DNA of 64,000 nucleotides from Flagellimonas allohymeniacidonis (GCF_004296335.1 NZ_SGIU01000001.1:597290-661289); one strand, 5' to 3'. Shown: positions 8,549 through 18,510, counted from the first letter of the stretch. Program-made: numbers and translations. The notes: generated by a model not told the origin, from the sequence alone.

Positions 8549-8674
8549 ATGGAAGAAAAAGAAGTATATAGAGGGTTTTGGCAGCAATTGGGATGTGTCC
8601 TTTCCTTGATAGCCATATTGGGAATTTTGTTTCTTATCGGTTTGGGAATCTACTTTTTCTTGACAGGGGCTTAG
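8549..8674 (+). CDS. Small single-pass membrane protein (41 aa)
   Basis: An open frame from ATG at 8549 to TAG at 8672-8674. It encodes a short charged N-terminus (MEEKEVYRGFWQQLG) followed by a hydrophobic segment of about 24 residues rich in Ile, Leu, Gly and Phe, ending in LTGA. This is the layout of a genuine small membrane protein. It starts right at the end of the ferredoxin terminator, so it would be expressed by read-through or from a promoter inside the ferredoxin gene. Function unknown. The main doubt is its short length. Confidence 0.5.
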   Translation: MEEKEVYRGFWQQLGCVLSLIAILGILFLIGLGIYFFLTGA

Positions 8675-8710
8675 TCACATTTTCCCGACGGTGCATACGA
8701 AAGTTCCACT

Positions 8711-8718
8711 TATATTTG
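8711..8718 (+). promoter_or_regulatory. -7 box upstream of ychF
   Basis: TATATTTG fits the TAnnTTTG consensus, 22 bases before the ychF ATG. The upstream partner is weak (TTTT at about 8690), so only the -7 element is well supported. Confidence 0.45.
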
Positions 8719-8740
8719 CAGCCTCAAAACAACAAATTAC

Positions 8741-9835
8741 ATGAAAGCAGGTATTGTAGGATTGCCCAATGTAGGGAAATCAACTTTGTTCAATTGCCTT
8801 TCCAATGCCAAAGCGCAAAGTGCAAACTTCCCATTTTGCACCATTGAACCCAATATTGGAGTGGTCAATGTTCCAGATACCCGTTTGCAAAAACTAGAAT
8901 CCTTGGTCAACCCCCAACGTGTAATTCCTGCAACGGTTGAAATAGTGGATATCGCTGGATTGGTGAAAGGAGCAAGCAAAGGTGAAGGTTTGGGCAACCA
9001 GTTTTTGGGCAATATTCGTGAAACTGATGCGATTTTACATGTTTTGCGCTGTTTTGATAATGACAATATTGTGCATGTTGATGGTTCTGTGGACCCAATT
9101 CGGGACAAGGAAACCATCGATATGGAACTGCAGCTGCGAGACCTTGAAAGCGTTGAGAAAAAACTTGACAAGGTAAAGCGCACTGCAAAAACAGGAAATA
9201 AAGAAGCTCAAAAAGAGGAAGTGGTGCTCATTCAGTTAAAAGAAGGCTTGGAGGCCGGAACCTCTGTTCGGGCCATTCCCATTAAGGAGGATGACAAAAA
9301 AGAATATGTACAGCCGCTTCAGCTCATAACCGATAAACCGGTGATGTACGTTTGCAATGTGGATGAGGCTTCGGCCGTATCAGGAAACGAATACGTAGAT
9401 AAAGTAAGGCGGGCCGTGGCCGGGGAAGATGCTGAAGTCGTTGTATTGGCCGTTGGTACCGAAGCGGATATCACCGAGTTGGAAACTTATGAAGAACGTC
9501 AGATGTTTCTTGAAGATTTGGGATTGACCGAACCCGGTTCCTCAAAATTGATTCGAGGGGCATATAGATTGCTGAATCTTGAAACCTATTTTACTGCAGG
9601 AGAGAAAGAAGTTCGCGCTTGGACCATTCCGGTGGGAGCCACAGCACCACAAGCTGCTGGTGTAATTCATACTGATTTTGAGAAGGGTTTTATCCGTGCG
9701 GAGGTAATTTCATTTCAAGACTATGAGTCATACGGTAGCGAGAACAAAGTCAAGGAAGCTGGAAAGATGCGCATAGAAGGAAAAGAATACATTGTCAAAG
9801 ATGGTGATGTAATGCATTTTAGGTTCAATGTGTAA
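8741..9835 (+). CDS. ychF: Redox-regulated ATPase YchF (Obg family)
   Basis: A 364-residue TRAFAC P-loop protein of the Obg/YchF family, associated with ribosomes and oxidative-stress control in other bacteria. The P-loop GLPNVGKST is at 7-15. The G2/G3 region has PFCTIEPN and [20 protein letters not shown]. The position of the usual NKxD is CNVDE, consistent with the ATP rather than GTP preference of this family. The C-terminal TGS domain has [29 protein letters not shown]. Length is normal. It stands alone between its promoter and the topoisomerase IV pair. Confidence 0.96.
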   Translation: MKAGIVGLPNVGKSTLFNCLSNAKAQSANFPFCTIEPNIGVVNVPDTRLQKLESLVNPQRVIPATVEIVDIAGLVKGASKGEGLGNQFLGNIRETDAILHVLRCFDNDNIVHVDGSVDPIRDKETIDMELQLRDLESVEKKLDKVKRTAKTGNKEAQKEEVVLIQLKEGLEAGTSVRAIPIKEDDKKEYVQPLQLITDKPVMYVCNVDEASAVSGNEYVDKVRRAVAGEDAEVVVLAVGTEADITELETYEERQMFLEDLGLTEPGSSKLIRGAYRLLNLETYFTAGEKEVRAWTIPVGATAPQAAGVIHTDFEKGFIRAEVISFQDYESYGSENKVKEAGKMRIEGKEYIVKDGDVMHFRFNV

Positions 9836-9903
9836 TACCTAAGAATTTAGTTGCTTCCATCTATCAACAGTACTTGTTGATTAATTTCTGGTCCCGCTAC
9901 TTT

Positions 9904-9911
9904 TATTTTTG
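9904..9911 (+). promoter_or_regulatory. -7 box upstream of parE
   Basis: TATTTTTG matches TAnnTTTG and lies 39 bases before the chosen parE start. A TTG at 9877-9879 is 24 bases upstream, slightly longer than the usual spacing. The box falls at the 5' limit of the longer possible frame (9909), which supports the later ATG as the true start. Confidence 0.45.
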
Positions 9912-9950
9912 TGGCTAAATTTTATATTAGCTAGGATTAACCCCAAGGTA

Positions 9951-11804
9951 ATGGCTGAGAACCAATATACAGAGGACAATATTCGATCACTCGATTGGAA
10001 GGAGCACATCCGCCTGCGCCCTGGAATGTATATTGGTAAATTGGGCGATGGTTCTTCTGCGGATGACGGCATTTATATTTTGCTCAAGGAAGTCATCGAT
10101 AACTGTATCGACGAGTTTGTAATGGGTGCAGGAAAAACCATTGACATTGCCATCAAGGAAAATATCGTCACTGTTAGAGATTACGGTCGCGGTATTCCTC
10201 TTGGAAAAGTAGTCGATGTTGTTTCCAAAATGAATACCGGTGGAAAATACGACACCCGCGCTTTTAAGAAATCTGTCGGTCTTAACGGAGTAGGAACCAA
10301 GGCTGTGAATGCACTTTCCACCTATTTCAAGGTAGAGTCCACTAGGGATGGCAAATCTAAATCTGCTGAGTTCAAGACCGGAAATCTCACCAATGAGGAG
10401 CTTCTGGAAGAAACTTCCAGACGTCGAGGCACCAAGGTAAGCTTCATTCCAGATGAAACCATATTTAAAAAATATAAGTACCGTAGCGAGTATGTGGAGC
10501 GGATGCTCAAAAACTATGTGTATCTCAACCCCGGGCTTACCATTGTCTTTAATGGGGAAAAATTTCATTCTGAGAATGGGCTAAAAGATTTATTGGAGGA
10601 TAATAACAATGTATCCGACATGCTCTATCCCATCATCCATTTGAAGGGAAACGATATTGAGGTCGCCATTACACATAGTAAAACACAATACAGTGAAGAG
10701 TACCATTCGTTTGTAAATGGACAACATACCACCCAAGGCGGAACCCACCAAGCTGCATTTAGGGAAGCCATTGTAAAAACCCTCCGTGATTTTTATGGTA
10801 AAAATTATGAAGCCTCCGACATTCGTAAGTCCATCATTTCCGCGATTTCAATAAAGGTAATGGAGCCCGTCTTTGAGAGTCAAACCAAAACCAAGCTTGG
10901 TTCTACGGAAATGGGAGGGAACCTCCCCACAGTTCGAACCTATATCAACGATTTTGTTGGGAAGTATTTGGATAACTACCTGCATAAGAATTCTACTACC
11001 GCTGAGGCACTGCAACGAAAAATTATCCAAGCCGAAAAAGAGCGCAAAGAACTTTCCGGAATTCGAAAATTGGCCCGAGAACGTGCCAAAAAGGCCAGTT
11101 TACATAACAAAAAACTTAGGGACTGCCGAGCGCATCTTCAAGATATGAAGAATGACCGTCGCTTGGAAACGACCTTGTTTATTACCGAGGGTGATTCCGC
11201 TTCGGGTTCGATCACAAAATCCAGGGATGTCAATACCCAAGCGGTGTTCAGTTTGCGTGGAAAGCCCTTGAATTCTTATGGGATGTCCAAAAAGATTGTC
11301 TATGAGAATGAGGAGTTCAACTTACTGCAAGCTGCTCTGAATATCGAGGAATCTCTGGAGGACTTGCGATACAATAATATTGTAATTGCTACGGATGCCG
11401 ATGTGGATGGAATGCATATCAGACTTTTGTTGATTACCTTCTTTTTGCAATTCTTCCCAGAATTGATCAAAGAAAATCACTTATACATTTTACAGACACC
11501 ACTTTTCCGAGTACGAAACAAGAAGGAGACCATTTATTGCTACAGTGAAGAAGAGAAGCGAAATGCGATTGAAAAACTTTCCGGTAAACCCGAAATAACC
11601 CGTTTTAAGGGATTGGGGGAGATTTCTCCGGATGAATTCAAACACTTCATAGGCGATGATATTCGTCTGGAACCTGTAATGCTTGACAAAGCCTTGAGTA
11701 TCGACAACCTTTTGAAATTTTATATGGGGAAAAACACCCCAGACCGCCAAGATTTCATCATAAATAACCTTAAAGTAGAACTTGATTTAGTAGAAGAAAA
11801 TTAA
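9951..11804 (+). CDS. parE: DNA topoisomerase IV subunit B
   Basis: The ATPase and TOPRIM subunit (617 residues) of the type IIA topoisomerase that decatenates daughter chromosomes. GHKL ATPase motifs are seen as [18 protein letters not shown] and [13 protein letters not shown]. The transducer domain follows, then the TOPRIM motifs TEGDSASGS and [11 protein letters not shown] with the metal-binding Asp residues. The frame is open to 9909, but [16 protein letters not shown] from the ATG at 9951 fits the family start, and a -7 box at 9904-9911 would be inside the longer version. parC begins 28 bases downstream. A gyrase-specific insert is absent, in line with ParE. Confidence 0.94.
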   Translation: MAENQYTEDNIRSLDWKEHIRLRPGMYIGKLGDGSSADDGIYILLKEVIDNCIDEFVMGAGKTIDIAIKENIVTVRDYGRGIPLGKVVDVVSKMNTGGKYDTRAFKKSVGLNGVGTKAVNALSTYFKVESTRDGKSKSAEFKTGNLTNEELLEETSRRRGTKVSFIPDETIFKKYKYRSEYVERMLKNYVYLNPGLTIVFNGEKFHSENGLKDLLEDNNNVSDMLYPIIHLKGNDIEVAITHSKTQYSEEYHSFVNGQHTTQGGTHQAAFREAIVKTLRDFYGKNYEASDIRKSIISAISIKVMEPVFESQTKTKLGSTEMGGNLPTVRTYINDFVGKYLDNYLHKNSTTAEALQRKIIQAEKERKELSGIRKLARERAKKASLHNKKLRDCRAHLQDMKNDRRLETTLFITEGDSASGSITKSRDVNTQAVFSLRGKPLNSYGMSKKIVYENEEFNLLQAALNIEESLEDLRYNNIVIATDADVDGMHIRLLLITFFLQFFPELIKENHLYILQTPLFRVRNKKETIYCYSEEEKRNAIEKLSGKPEITRFKGLGEISPDEFKHFIGDDIRLEPVMLDKALSIDNLLKFYMGKNTPDRQDFIINNLKVELDLVEEN

Positions 11805-11832
11805 CTGCAAACTAAACAAATAACCCTTCTGA

Positions 11833-14460
11833 ATGGAAGAGAATGAAGCTTTGAACGAAGAAGGTTCGGAAAACCAAGAAAACTCCCAAGATACACTTAC
11901 CAGAGTAACCGGAATGTACAAGGACTGGTTCTTGGACTATGCCTCCTATGTCATCCTTGAACGAGCCGTTCCCGCCATTGAAGACGGGTTCAAACCCGTC
12001 CAAAGGCGTATTATGCACGCCCTTAAAGAGTTGGATGATGGACGTTATAATAAGGTTGCGAATGTGGTAGGGCATACCATGCAGTATCACCCTCACGGTG
12101 ATGCCAGTATTGCCGACGCTATGGTCCAATTAGGACAAAAGGACCTCCTTATCGATACCCAAGGAAACTGGGGTAACATCCTTACTGGAGATGGAGCGGC
12201 AGCTTCCCGATATATAGAGGCTAGACTTTCAAAGTTTGCCTTGGATGTTGTTTACAGCCCTAAGATTACGGAATGGCAGTTGTCTTATGACGGACGCAAG
12301 AAAGAACCTGTAAATCTTCCAGTGAAGTTTCCCTTGCTTTTGGCACAAGGGGCGGAAGGTATTGCTGTTGGACTTTCCACCAAAGTATTGCCCCACAATT
12401 TCAATGAACTTATTGATGCTTCTATCAAGCACTTAAAAGGACAACGCTTTAAGTTGTATCCTGATTTCCCTACCGCTGGAATTATTGATGTAACCAATTA
12501 TAACGATGGAATTCGAGGAGGGAAGGTTCGTGTAAGGGCAAAAATAGCTACATTAAATAAAAACACACTGGTAATCAATGAAATACCATACGGAACCAAT
12601 ACTTCTTCTTTAATTGATTCCATACTGAAAGCCAATGATAAGGGTAAGATAAAAATCAAAAAAATCGAGGATAACACGGCTGCGGAAGTTGAGATTTTGG
12701 TTCATCTTCCGAGTGGAATTTCCCCTGACAAAACCATCGATGCGCTTTACGCTTTTACCTCTTGTGAATCTTCCATTTCACCACTTGGATGTATCATTAA
12801 GGACAACAAGCCCTTGTTTATTGGTGTAAAGGAGATGCTTGAAAGATCTACCGATTTTACCGTAGAACTTTTAAAGTCTGAACTGGAAATTCAATTGGGG
12901 GAACTAGAAGAACAATGGCATTTTTCCTCTCTTGAGCGAATTTTTATTGAGAACAGAATCTACCGGGATATTGAGGAAGAAGAAACCTGGGAAGGCGTTA
13001 TTTCAGCAATTGACAAGGGGTTGAAACCTTTCACTAAAAATCTAAAACGCGCTGTAACCGAAGAGGATATCGTTCGATTGACGGAGATTCGAATCAAGCG
13101 AATTTCCAAGTTTGATTTGGAAAAAGCACAGCAGCTTATAGATTCATTGGAGGAAAAAATTGCGCAGACCAAACATGATTTGGAACATTTGGTGGACTTC
13201 GCCATTGCTTATTTCAAAGAACTTAAAAAGAAATACGGCAAGGGGAGGGAGCGCAAGTCGGAAATCAAGATTTTTGATGATATCGAGGCCACCAAGGTGG
13301 TAATTCGCAATACAAAATTGTATGTCAACCGTGAAGAAGGTTTTATAGGCACCTCTTTGCGAAAAGAAGAATATGTAACGGACTGTAGTGATATTGATGA
13401 TATCATTGTTTTCACCAAGAAGGGCGAAATGATGGTGACCAAAGTGGATGCCAAAACCTTTATTGGAAAGAACATTATACATGTGGGTGTCTTCAAAAAG
13501 AAAGATAGCCGTACCACCTACAACATGGTATACAAAGACGGAAAAGGTGGCCCCAGCTACATTAAACGGTTCAACGTAACGGCCATTACACGAGATAAGA
13601 TATATCAATTGGCCGGCAGCAAAGCCAGTGCCGACGTGTTGTATTTTTCTGCCAATCCAAATGGGGAAGCCGAAATAATTACTGTGATGCTTCGACAATC
13701 GGGAAGTATCAAAAAGTTGAAATGGGACTTGGACTTCGCCGATGTTTTGATAAAGGGCAGGGGGTCAAAAGGTAATTTAGTTACCAAATACGCGGTAAAG
13801 CGTATCGAGCTGAAGGAAAAAGGAGTGTCCACTCTAAAACCCAGAAAGATTTGGTTTGATGATGTTGTCAGCCGTTTAAATGTGGATGAGCGAGGTGAGC
13901 TCCTGGGTGAATTCAAAGGAGACGATTTACTTTTGATTGTTGATCAAAAGGGAAAGTTGAAAACCATCCCCCCCGATTTGCTTACCCGGTTTAATGATGA
14001 TATGGTGGTGTTGGAAAAATGGAATCCGAAAAAACCTATTTCGGTGGTACATTTCGAGGGAGAGAAGGATCGCTACTATGTGAAGCGATTTCTCGTGGAA
14101 AATCCAAATAGGGAAGAACAAATTACATCGGAACACCCAAAGTCGTTTTTAGAGTTGATATCAACAGATTGGCGCCCAGTAATTGAAATTGAGTTCGCCA
14201 AACCTCGTGGGAAAGATGCCAAGCCCAACCAACAGGTCGATTTGGAAGACTTTATAGCTGTAAAAGGTATCAAAGCCATCGGAAACCAACTTACTTCCGA
14301 AAAGGTTAAGAACATCAACGCTCTAGACCCACTACCTTTCGAAGAGCCTAAGGAAGCCATTCCTGAGGATATTGAGGTGATAGATGAAGAGTCCATAGAT
14401 ATCTCTGATAGAGATGTAAAAACAAATAATGACGATTCTGATCAGCCAACATTGTTTTAG
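11833..14460 (+). CDS. parC: DNA topoisomerase IV subunit A
   Basis: The 875-residue DNA-cleaving subunit of topoisomerase IV. The winged-helix and tower region begins with DYASYVILERAVPAIEDGFKPVQRRI. The active-site tyrosine is in AAASRYIEARL, preceded by NWGNILTGDG. A long coiled-coil tower follows, then a C-terminal six-bladed beta-pinwheel domain (from about residue 480) and an acidic tail ending in QPTLF. No canonical GyrA-box QRRGGKG was found, which supports ParC rather than GyrA. It is the second gene of the parE-parC operon. Confidence 0.94.
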   Translation: MEENEALNEEGSENQENSQDTLTRVTGMYKDWFLDYASYVILERAVPAIEDGFKPVQRRIMHALKELDDGRYNKVANVVGHTMQYHPHGDASIADAMVQLGQKDLLIDTQGNWGNILTGDGAAASRYIEARLSKFALDVVYSPKITEWQLSYDGRKKEPVNLPVKFPLLLAQGAEGIAVGLSTKVLPHNFNELIDASIKHLKGQRFKLYPDFPTAGIIDVTNYNDGIRGGKVRVRAKIATLNKNTLVINEIPYGTNTSSLIDSILKANDKGKIKIKKIEDNTAAEVEILVHLPSGISPDKTIDALYAFTSCESSISPLGCIIKDNKPLFIGVKEMLERSTDFTVELLKSELEIQLGELEEQWHFSSLERIFIENRIYRDIEEEETWEGVISAIDKGLKPFTKNLKRAVTEEDIVRLTEIRIKRISKFDLEKAQQLIDSLEEKIAQTKHDLEHLVDFAIAYFKELKKKYGKGRERKSEIKIFDDIEATKVVIRNTKLYVNREEGFIGTSLRKEEYVTDCSDIDDIIVFTKKGEMMVTKVDAKTFIGKNIIHVGVFKKKDSRTTYNMVYKDGKGGPSYIKRFNVTAITRDKIYQLAGSKASADVLYFSANPNGEAEIITVMLRQSGSIKKLKWDLDFADVLIKGRGSKGNLVTKYAVKRIELKEKGVSTLKPRKIWFDDVVSRLNVDERGELLGEFKGDDLLLIVDQKGKLKTIPPDLLTRFNDDMVVLEKWNPKKPISVVHFEGEKDRYYVKRFLVENPNREEQITSEHPKSFLELISTDWRPVIEIEFAKPRGKDAKPNQQVDLEDFIAVKGIKAIGNQLTSEKVKNINALDPLPFEEPKEAIPEDIEVIDEESIDISDRDVKTNNDDSDQPTLF

Positions 14461-14524
14461 TCACTTATTCTGCCTATTTTGGCGGACAAGTACACACACC
14501 TAGCCATTAGCTGAAATATTTTAT

Positions 14525-15481
14525 ATGGAATTTACGAACCCGCTGGTTTACGGCGTGCCGGTTTTTATTGCCTTTATTTTATTTGAACTGACGTATAGTA
14601 TCTCTCACGGAGACGACCATATCTACAACTGGAAGGATTTGGCGGCCAGTGGATTTATGGGGGTAGGTTCTGCGATTTTAGGCGCTCTTTTTAAAGTAGT
14701 TTTCGCCATTGTTTTTTTTGAGTTTGTGTATGAACTTTGCAACCCCTTGGTAGATGGCGTCCGGCGAAATTTTTTAGGTTATGAATCCTTCAGCTATGCC
14801 TGGTACGTATGGTTGTTGTGTCAACTTGCTGATGATTTTACCTACTACTGGTTTCATCGGGCCAATCATGAAATACGTATCCTTTGGGCGGCCCATATCG
14901 TTCACCATTCCTCGGACAATTTTAATTTGGGAACCGCGGTTCGCAATGGATGGTTCACCATTTTGTACAAGCCTTTTTTTTACATGTGGCTCCCTGTGAT
15001 CGGCTTCCCACCAGAAATGGTCCTGGTATGTTTAGGGATTGAGGCCCTTTGGCAATTTCAATTGCATTCAGTATATGTGCCCAAACTTGGATTTTTGGAG
15101 AAGATTTTCAACACGCATACCATGCACCAAGTTCATCATGCCCAAAATATTGAGTATCTGGATAAGAACCACGGGGGGTTTCTCAATATTTTTGATAAAC
15201 TTTTTGGCACATGGAAAGAGCTGGATGACTCCATCAATGTTAAGTATGGGGTAATCCATTCGCCCAACTCTTTCAACCCCATGGTCATTTTAACCCATGA
15301 GTTTAAAGACATCTGGAGCGATGTACGCAAGGCAAAAAAACTTTCCCATAAATTCATGTATGTCTTCGGACCACCGGGATGGAGCCCTGATGGAAGTACA
15401 CTTACGGTAAAGCAACAGCAACAATTGTTCAGAAAACAAAAGCAATTGCAACCATCAGTGCTGTTCGAAAGGCCCAATTAA
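14525..15481 (+). CDS. Sterol desaturase / fatty acid hydroxylase family protein
   Basis: A 318-residue integral membrane di-iron enzyme candidate. The N-terminal half has about four membrane segments. The His clusters that bind iron are visible as WFHRANHE, AAHIVHHSS and THTMHQVHHAQN, the FA_hydroxylase pattern. The likely reaction is hydroxylation or desaturation of a lipid; the substrate cannot be read from the sequence. It follows parC by 64 bases and converges with the terC-like gene, with only 11 bases between the stop codons. Confidence 0.88.
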   Translation: MEFTNPLVYGVPVFIAFILFELTYSISHGDDHIYNWKDLAASGFMGVGSAILGALFKVVFAIVFFEFVYELCNPLVDGVRRNFLGYESFSYAWYVWLLCQLADDFTYYWFHRANHEIRILWAAHIVHHSSDNFNLGTAVRNGWFTILYKPFFYMWLPVIGFPPEMVLVCLGIEALWQFQLHSVYVPKLGFLEKIFNTHTMHQVHHAQNIEYLDKNHGGFLNIFDKLFGTWKELDDSINVKYGVIHSPNSFNPMVILTHEFKDIWSDVRKAKKLSHKFMYVFGPPGWSPDGSTLTVKQQQQLFRKQKQLQPSVLFERPN

Positions 15482-15492
15482 ATTAAGGGCTC

Positions 15493-16302
15493 TTATCCTT
15501 CGGAGGCTTCTTTTGCTCTCTGGTTTTTCTTCATTCTGAGATCAAAAAATTCTACCATAAGGGAAAATGTAATGGCAAAGTACAAGTACCCCTTGGGAAT
15601 GGCGCCAATTTCATTATCGAATACAACTAAGTGCGATAAATGCGCGGCTTCTGTGATGAGCATGAATCCGATAAGTATCAAAAAGGATAATCCTAAAATT
15701 TGTACTGAGGGATGACGGTTCACAAATTCTCCAACAGGGTTTGCGAATAACATCATGATAACCACAGAGACCACAACTGCAATGATCATCAAAACAAGAG
15801 CGTCAGTGGTATTAGGTGAGATTCCATTCGTCATACCGATTGCAGTTAATATGGAATCGAAAGAAAAAACAATATTGATAACGGTTATTTGAACAATGGC
15901 ATTCATCAGGGAAGAAGAGCGTGATTTGGTCACCTCTCTTTCATCATGACCTCTATCCTCAATCTTTTCATGAATTTCCTTGGTACTTTTATACAGCAGA
16001 AACAAACCGCCCAGAAAAAGAATCAAAGCCTGCCAGCTTATTCCCCCATGGATCCACGATTCATCCAAAATTAAAAAAGGTTTTTTCATCTTGGTGAGCC
16101 ATGTGATTCCAAAAAGCAACAGTATACGCATACCCATGGCCAGTATCAATCCTAGGTTGGTCGCCTTTTTTCGGTCCTTTCGGTCAAGTTTTCCTGCAGC
16201 GATGGAAATAAAAATGATATTGTCAATTCCTAGAATAATCTCCAGAAAAGTGAGTGTCAATAGGGCCATCCAGGCATCCGGACTGGTTAAAATTTCAAAC
16301 AT
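15493..16302 (-). CDS. TerC family integral membrane protein
   Basis: A 269-residue protein with about seven membrane segments. The family hallmark is at the start: LTFLEIILGIDNIIFISI, with acidic residues buried in the first helix, repeated later as ITVINIVFSFDSILTAIGMT. TerC proteins are linked to tellurite resistance, manganese export and handling of metals during protein secretion. The actual role here is not fixed. An acidic/basic cytoplasmic loop (KSTKEIHEKIEDRGHD) lies in the middle. It is followed by 11 bases before a convergent gene and preceded by a small lipoprotein gene with a 2-base gap, so the two are probably co-transcribed. Confidence 0.9.
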   Translation of the reverse strand: MFEILTSPDAWMALLTLTFLEIILGIDNIIFISIAAGKLDRKDRKKATNLGLILAMGMRILLLFGITWLTKMKKPFLILDESWIHGGISWQALILFLGGLFLLYKSTKEIHEKIEDRGHDEREVTKSRSSSLMNAIVQITVINIVFSFDSILTAIGMTNGISPNTTDALVLMIIAVVVSVVIMMLFANPVGEFVNRHPSVQILGLSFLILIGFMLITEAAHLSHLVVFDNEIGAIPKGYLYFAITFSLMVEFFDLRMKKNQRAKEASEG

Positions 16303-16304
16303 GG

Positions 16305-16682
16305 TCAGTGTATTTTGTAAGCGGTTCCTTTAAATTTTCGGGATTCTCCGATTGCGTTGTACTCAAAAGTATACGAAGAATCCGCAGTTGTCAATATTTT
16401 AATATGGATCGATTTTTCCTCGGCCTTGCTCTTCGGGTTTTTATTTTTGAGGATATACTCACAATCATTTATCCAACGTATGGAAGAAGTGTCTCTTTTT
16501 CCTTCAAAGAGATCGATTTCAATATTTTCGTCACGAATGAAAGTAGTAGTTTTTTTTTCACCGTCGATTTCTGCGGTAAATGAAAAGCTTCCGGTCTTAA
16601 AGTCAGTGCAGTTTCTATTTGGTGGGGAACTACAGGCTATAATTAGACCGAGTGCGATATAACTTACTATTTGCTTTGTCAT
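16305..16682 (-). CDS. Small lipoprotein of unknown function
   Basis: A 125-residue protein with a hydrophobic N-terminus and a lipobox ending at Cys-17 (LIIACSS). The mature part begins PPNRNCTDFKTGSFSF and contains INDCEYIL and a C-terminal RKFKGTAYKIH. This looks like a conserved Flavobacteriaceae family of small beta-rich lipoproteins that I cannot name. Two Cys residues, in NCTDF and DCEYI, could form a disulfide. It lies immediately upstream of the TerC gene and is likely in the same transcript. Confidence 0.75.
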   Translation of the reverse strand: MTKQIVSYIALGLIIACSSPPNRNCTDFKTGSFSFTAEIDGEKKTTTFIRDENIEIDLFEGKRDTSSIRWINDCEYILKNKNPKSKAEEKSIHIKILTTADSSYTFEYNAIGESRKFKGTAYKIH

Positions 16683-16724
16683 GCTTGCAAAGTAAATCCA
16701 AACTCTGCAATTAAAAGAAATTGC

Positions 16725-17114
16725 TCAATGCTTTTTTGTCTCAAATGATTCAAAGGTGCCATCGGAATAGAATAAAACAACCCTCAGAACTTCCTTTGCA
16801 TCCTTTAATGGCAAGGATAATCTTTGCTTTTTTTCTTGCTGCAAATTTGAAGGTTCGGAAATGTTCGGGGTAGGAGATTCCATCTCGGCTGAATCAGAAG
16901 GAAAACTTCCCTTCCCATTGAGCAGCCAATACAGATTTACTTCAGGAAAGGTTTGTACCACTTTCATTATAAAATCGAGACTAGGTCTATTACGTCCATT
17001 GAGTATGTGTGACATGCTCGACCGCTGCACCCCAATGCTGTCAGCAAAAGCTGAAACCGTAAGATCATAATGCTCTAAGAGTCTTTTTAAGCGTACTACA
17101 AATTCTTCATTCAC
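16725..17114 (-). CDS. XRE-family transcriptional regulator
   Basis: A 129-residue DNA-binding protein. The helix-turn-helix is clear: SAFADSIGVQRSSMSHILNG followed by RNRPSLDFIMKV (about residues 20-52). A typical Flavobacteria continuation, VNLYWLLNGKGSFP, follows, then a variable linker and a short C-terminal segment with VLRVVLFYSDGTFESF-like character. The start is GTG at 17114; no in-frame ATG exists before an upstream TAG. An operator-like ACAAATGTAAAT overlaps the start, so autoregulation is likely. It diverges from an M14 peptidase gene across 286 bases. Confidence 0.88.
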   Translation of the reverse strand: MNEEFVVRLKRLLEHYDLTVSAFADSIGVQRSSMSHILNGRNRPSLDFIMKVVQTFPEVNLYWLLNGKGSFPSDSAEMESPTPNISEPSNLQQEKKQRLSLPLKDAKEVLRVVLFYSDGTFESFETKKH

Positions 17115-17386
17115 AAATGTAAATTTATAGTGCTAAAAGTACGAACAATTAGGGGTAGTCGGCTCAAACAAGTATAAAAATTTATTAAAAAATTAAAATA
17201 ATACATTTATATAAATTGTATTAAATCACTCTTTTATAATACTTTAAACAAATATTTTTAGAAGAGCAAAAAGATACCTCCCAGCGGTCACACATTTGTA
17301 AAAGATAATTAACAAATGTCAAGCAAAGTGGTCAAATTGGATTTTATTTTGATTACAAATGTAAATTGAATGGTATTTACTTTTGT
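17113..17386. promoter_or_regulatory. Divergent intergenic region with repeated operator-like sites
   Basis: The 12-mer ACAAATGTAAAT occurs identically at 17113-17124 (over the XRE start) and 17355-17366. The latter is followed, 8 bases on, by ATTTACTTTTGT (17375-17386), its inverted copy with one change. Between them are ACATTTGT (17292-17299) and ACAAATGT (17312-17319), forming an inverted pair with a 12-base spacer. The last site overlaps a -7 box TACTTTTG (17378-17385) before the M14 gene. The remaining sequence (about 17150-17280) is very AT-rich with no gene. The XRE protein is the obvious candidate binder. Confidence 0.5.
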
Positions 17387-17400
17387 AACTTTATAGTCAA

Positions 17401-18510
17401 ATGCCGAGAGACCTACATTCCGATTATAAGGAACCCTCATTATCGGGGAGATACATTACCCTGAATCAATTGAAAGATAATTGGCTCAAACCCTTGTCCA
17501 CCTATTCCAATATTGTGGGTAAGTCCGTTCTCGAAAAGGATATCATAGCATTGACTATGGGGACAGGACCCAATAAGGTACTTATGTGGTCTCAAATGCA
17601 TGGAAATGAATCAACCACCACCAAGGCGGTTGTCGACCTCACCAACTTTCTTTTATCCAATAGCGAAGAAGCAAAAGCCATTTTGGACTCCTGTACCTTA
17701 AAGATTGTACCTATTCTGAATCCTGATGGTGCAGAGGCATACACCCGGATGAATGCCAATAACATTGATCTAAACCGGGATGCTAAAACTAGAAATCAAC
17801 CTGAAAGTCGAGTTTTAAGGGGACTATTTGATTCTTTTCAACCGAAGTTTTGTTTTAATCTGCATGATCAGCGCACCCTTTTTAGTGCGGGCCCGTATCC
17901 CAAATCTGCAACGGTTTCCTTCTTATCGCCCGCGAGCGACGCTGAGAGAACTATTACATCCTCAAGGGAAGAGGCGATGAAGCTTATAGTGGCCATGAAC
18001 CAGGTCTTGCAGACCTTAATACCCAATCAGGTGGGCAGATACGATGACTCCTTTAATGAAAACTGCGTTGGCGATGCCTTTCAAATGGAAGATGTTCCAA
18101 CTATATTGTTTGAGGCCGGACATTACAAAAATGATTATCATCGTGAGCAGACTCGTAAGTATATTTTCTATGCGCTGTGGGAAGCTATACGCATTATATC
18201 AGCCAACAGTTCTACTTTGTTTAACGTCTCAGAGTACTTCAATATCCCCGAAAATGAGAAATTGTTCTTCGATATTTTAGTACATAATGCTCATCTAGTC
18301 AATACCAAACTAGAGAAAGGAAGCTCCATGGGCATTCGATATACTGAATCTTTAGACGGTGATTTTATTGATTTTATTCCGAAAATACAGGGACGGGGGG
18401 ATTTATCGGGCTTTTTTGGCCATAAAGTTTACGATTGTTCCCATGAGAATGACATGAGGTCGATTTTGGCGGAGAAAAAAATCTTGAAAGTACTTAACAG
18501 CTCAGAATAG
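17401..18510 (+). CDS. M14 family zinc carboxypeptidase
   Basis: A 369-residue metallopeptidase-like protein. The zinc-binding HxxE is in SQMHGNESTTT. The third ligand fits FNLHDQ, and the catalytic Glu lies in TILFEAGHY. An Arg of the substrate site is in DLNRDA. There is no signal peptide, so it is probably cytoplasmic, like M14 members that trim peptides or peptidoglycan fragments. The C-terminal 90 residues are less conserved. It starts 11 bases after the last operator-like repeat, so control by the divergent XRE regulator is likely. A 104-base gap separates it from the Lrp gene. Confidence 0.87.
   Translation: MPRDLHSDYKEPSLSGRYITLNQLKDNWLKPLSTYSNIVGKSVLEKDIIALTMGTGPNKVLMWSQMHGNESTTTKAVVDLTNFLLSNSEEAKAILDSCTLKIVPILNPDGAEAYTRMNANNIDLNRDAKTRNQPESRVLRGLFDSFQPKFCFNLHDQRTLFSAGPYPKSATVSFLSPASDAERTITSSREEAMKLIVAMNQVLQTLIPNQVGRYDDSFNENCVGDAFQMEDVPTILFEAGHYKNDYHREQTRKYIFYALWEAIRIISANSSTLFNVSEYFNIPENEKLFFDILVHNAHLVNTKLEKGSSMGIRYTESLDGDFIDFIPKIQGRGDLSGFFGHKVYDCSHENDMRSILAEKKILKVLNSSE

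Noticed and set aside
9863..9881. ATCAACA...TGTTGAT inverted repeat after ychF as a terminator
   Set aside because: The 7-base-pair stem is AT-rich and lacks a T-run. It may be incidental or an operator, but does not support a terminator call.
9987..10568. Minus-strand open frame of 193 codons inside parE
   Set aside because: Antisense to the GHKL ATPase region of parE with all motifs on the plus strand; no independent support.
13144..13698. Long open frame (184 codons) on the minus strand within parC
   Set aside because: It is antisense to well-conserved coding sequence of topoisomerase IV subunit A, shows no domain, and its composition is that of a shadow frame.
14738..14746. TGCAACCCC inside the sterol-desaturase-like gene as a fifth ECF promoter
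   Set aside because: It lies within coding sequence, has no TGTCTTTAA-like box 14 bases downstream, and no gene begins after it.
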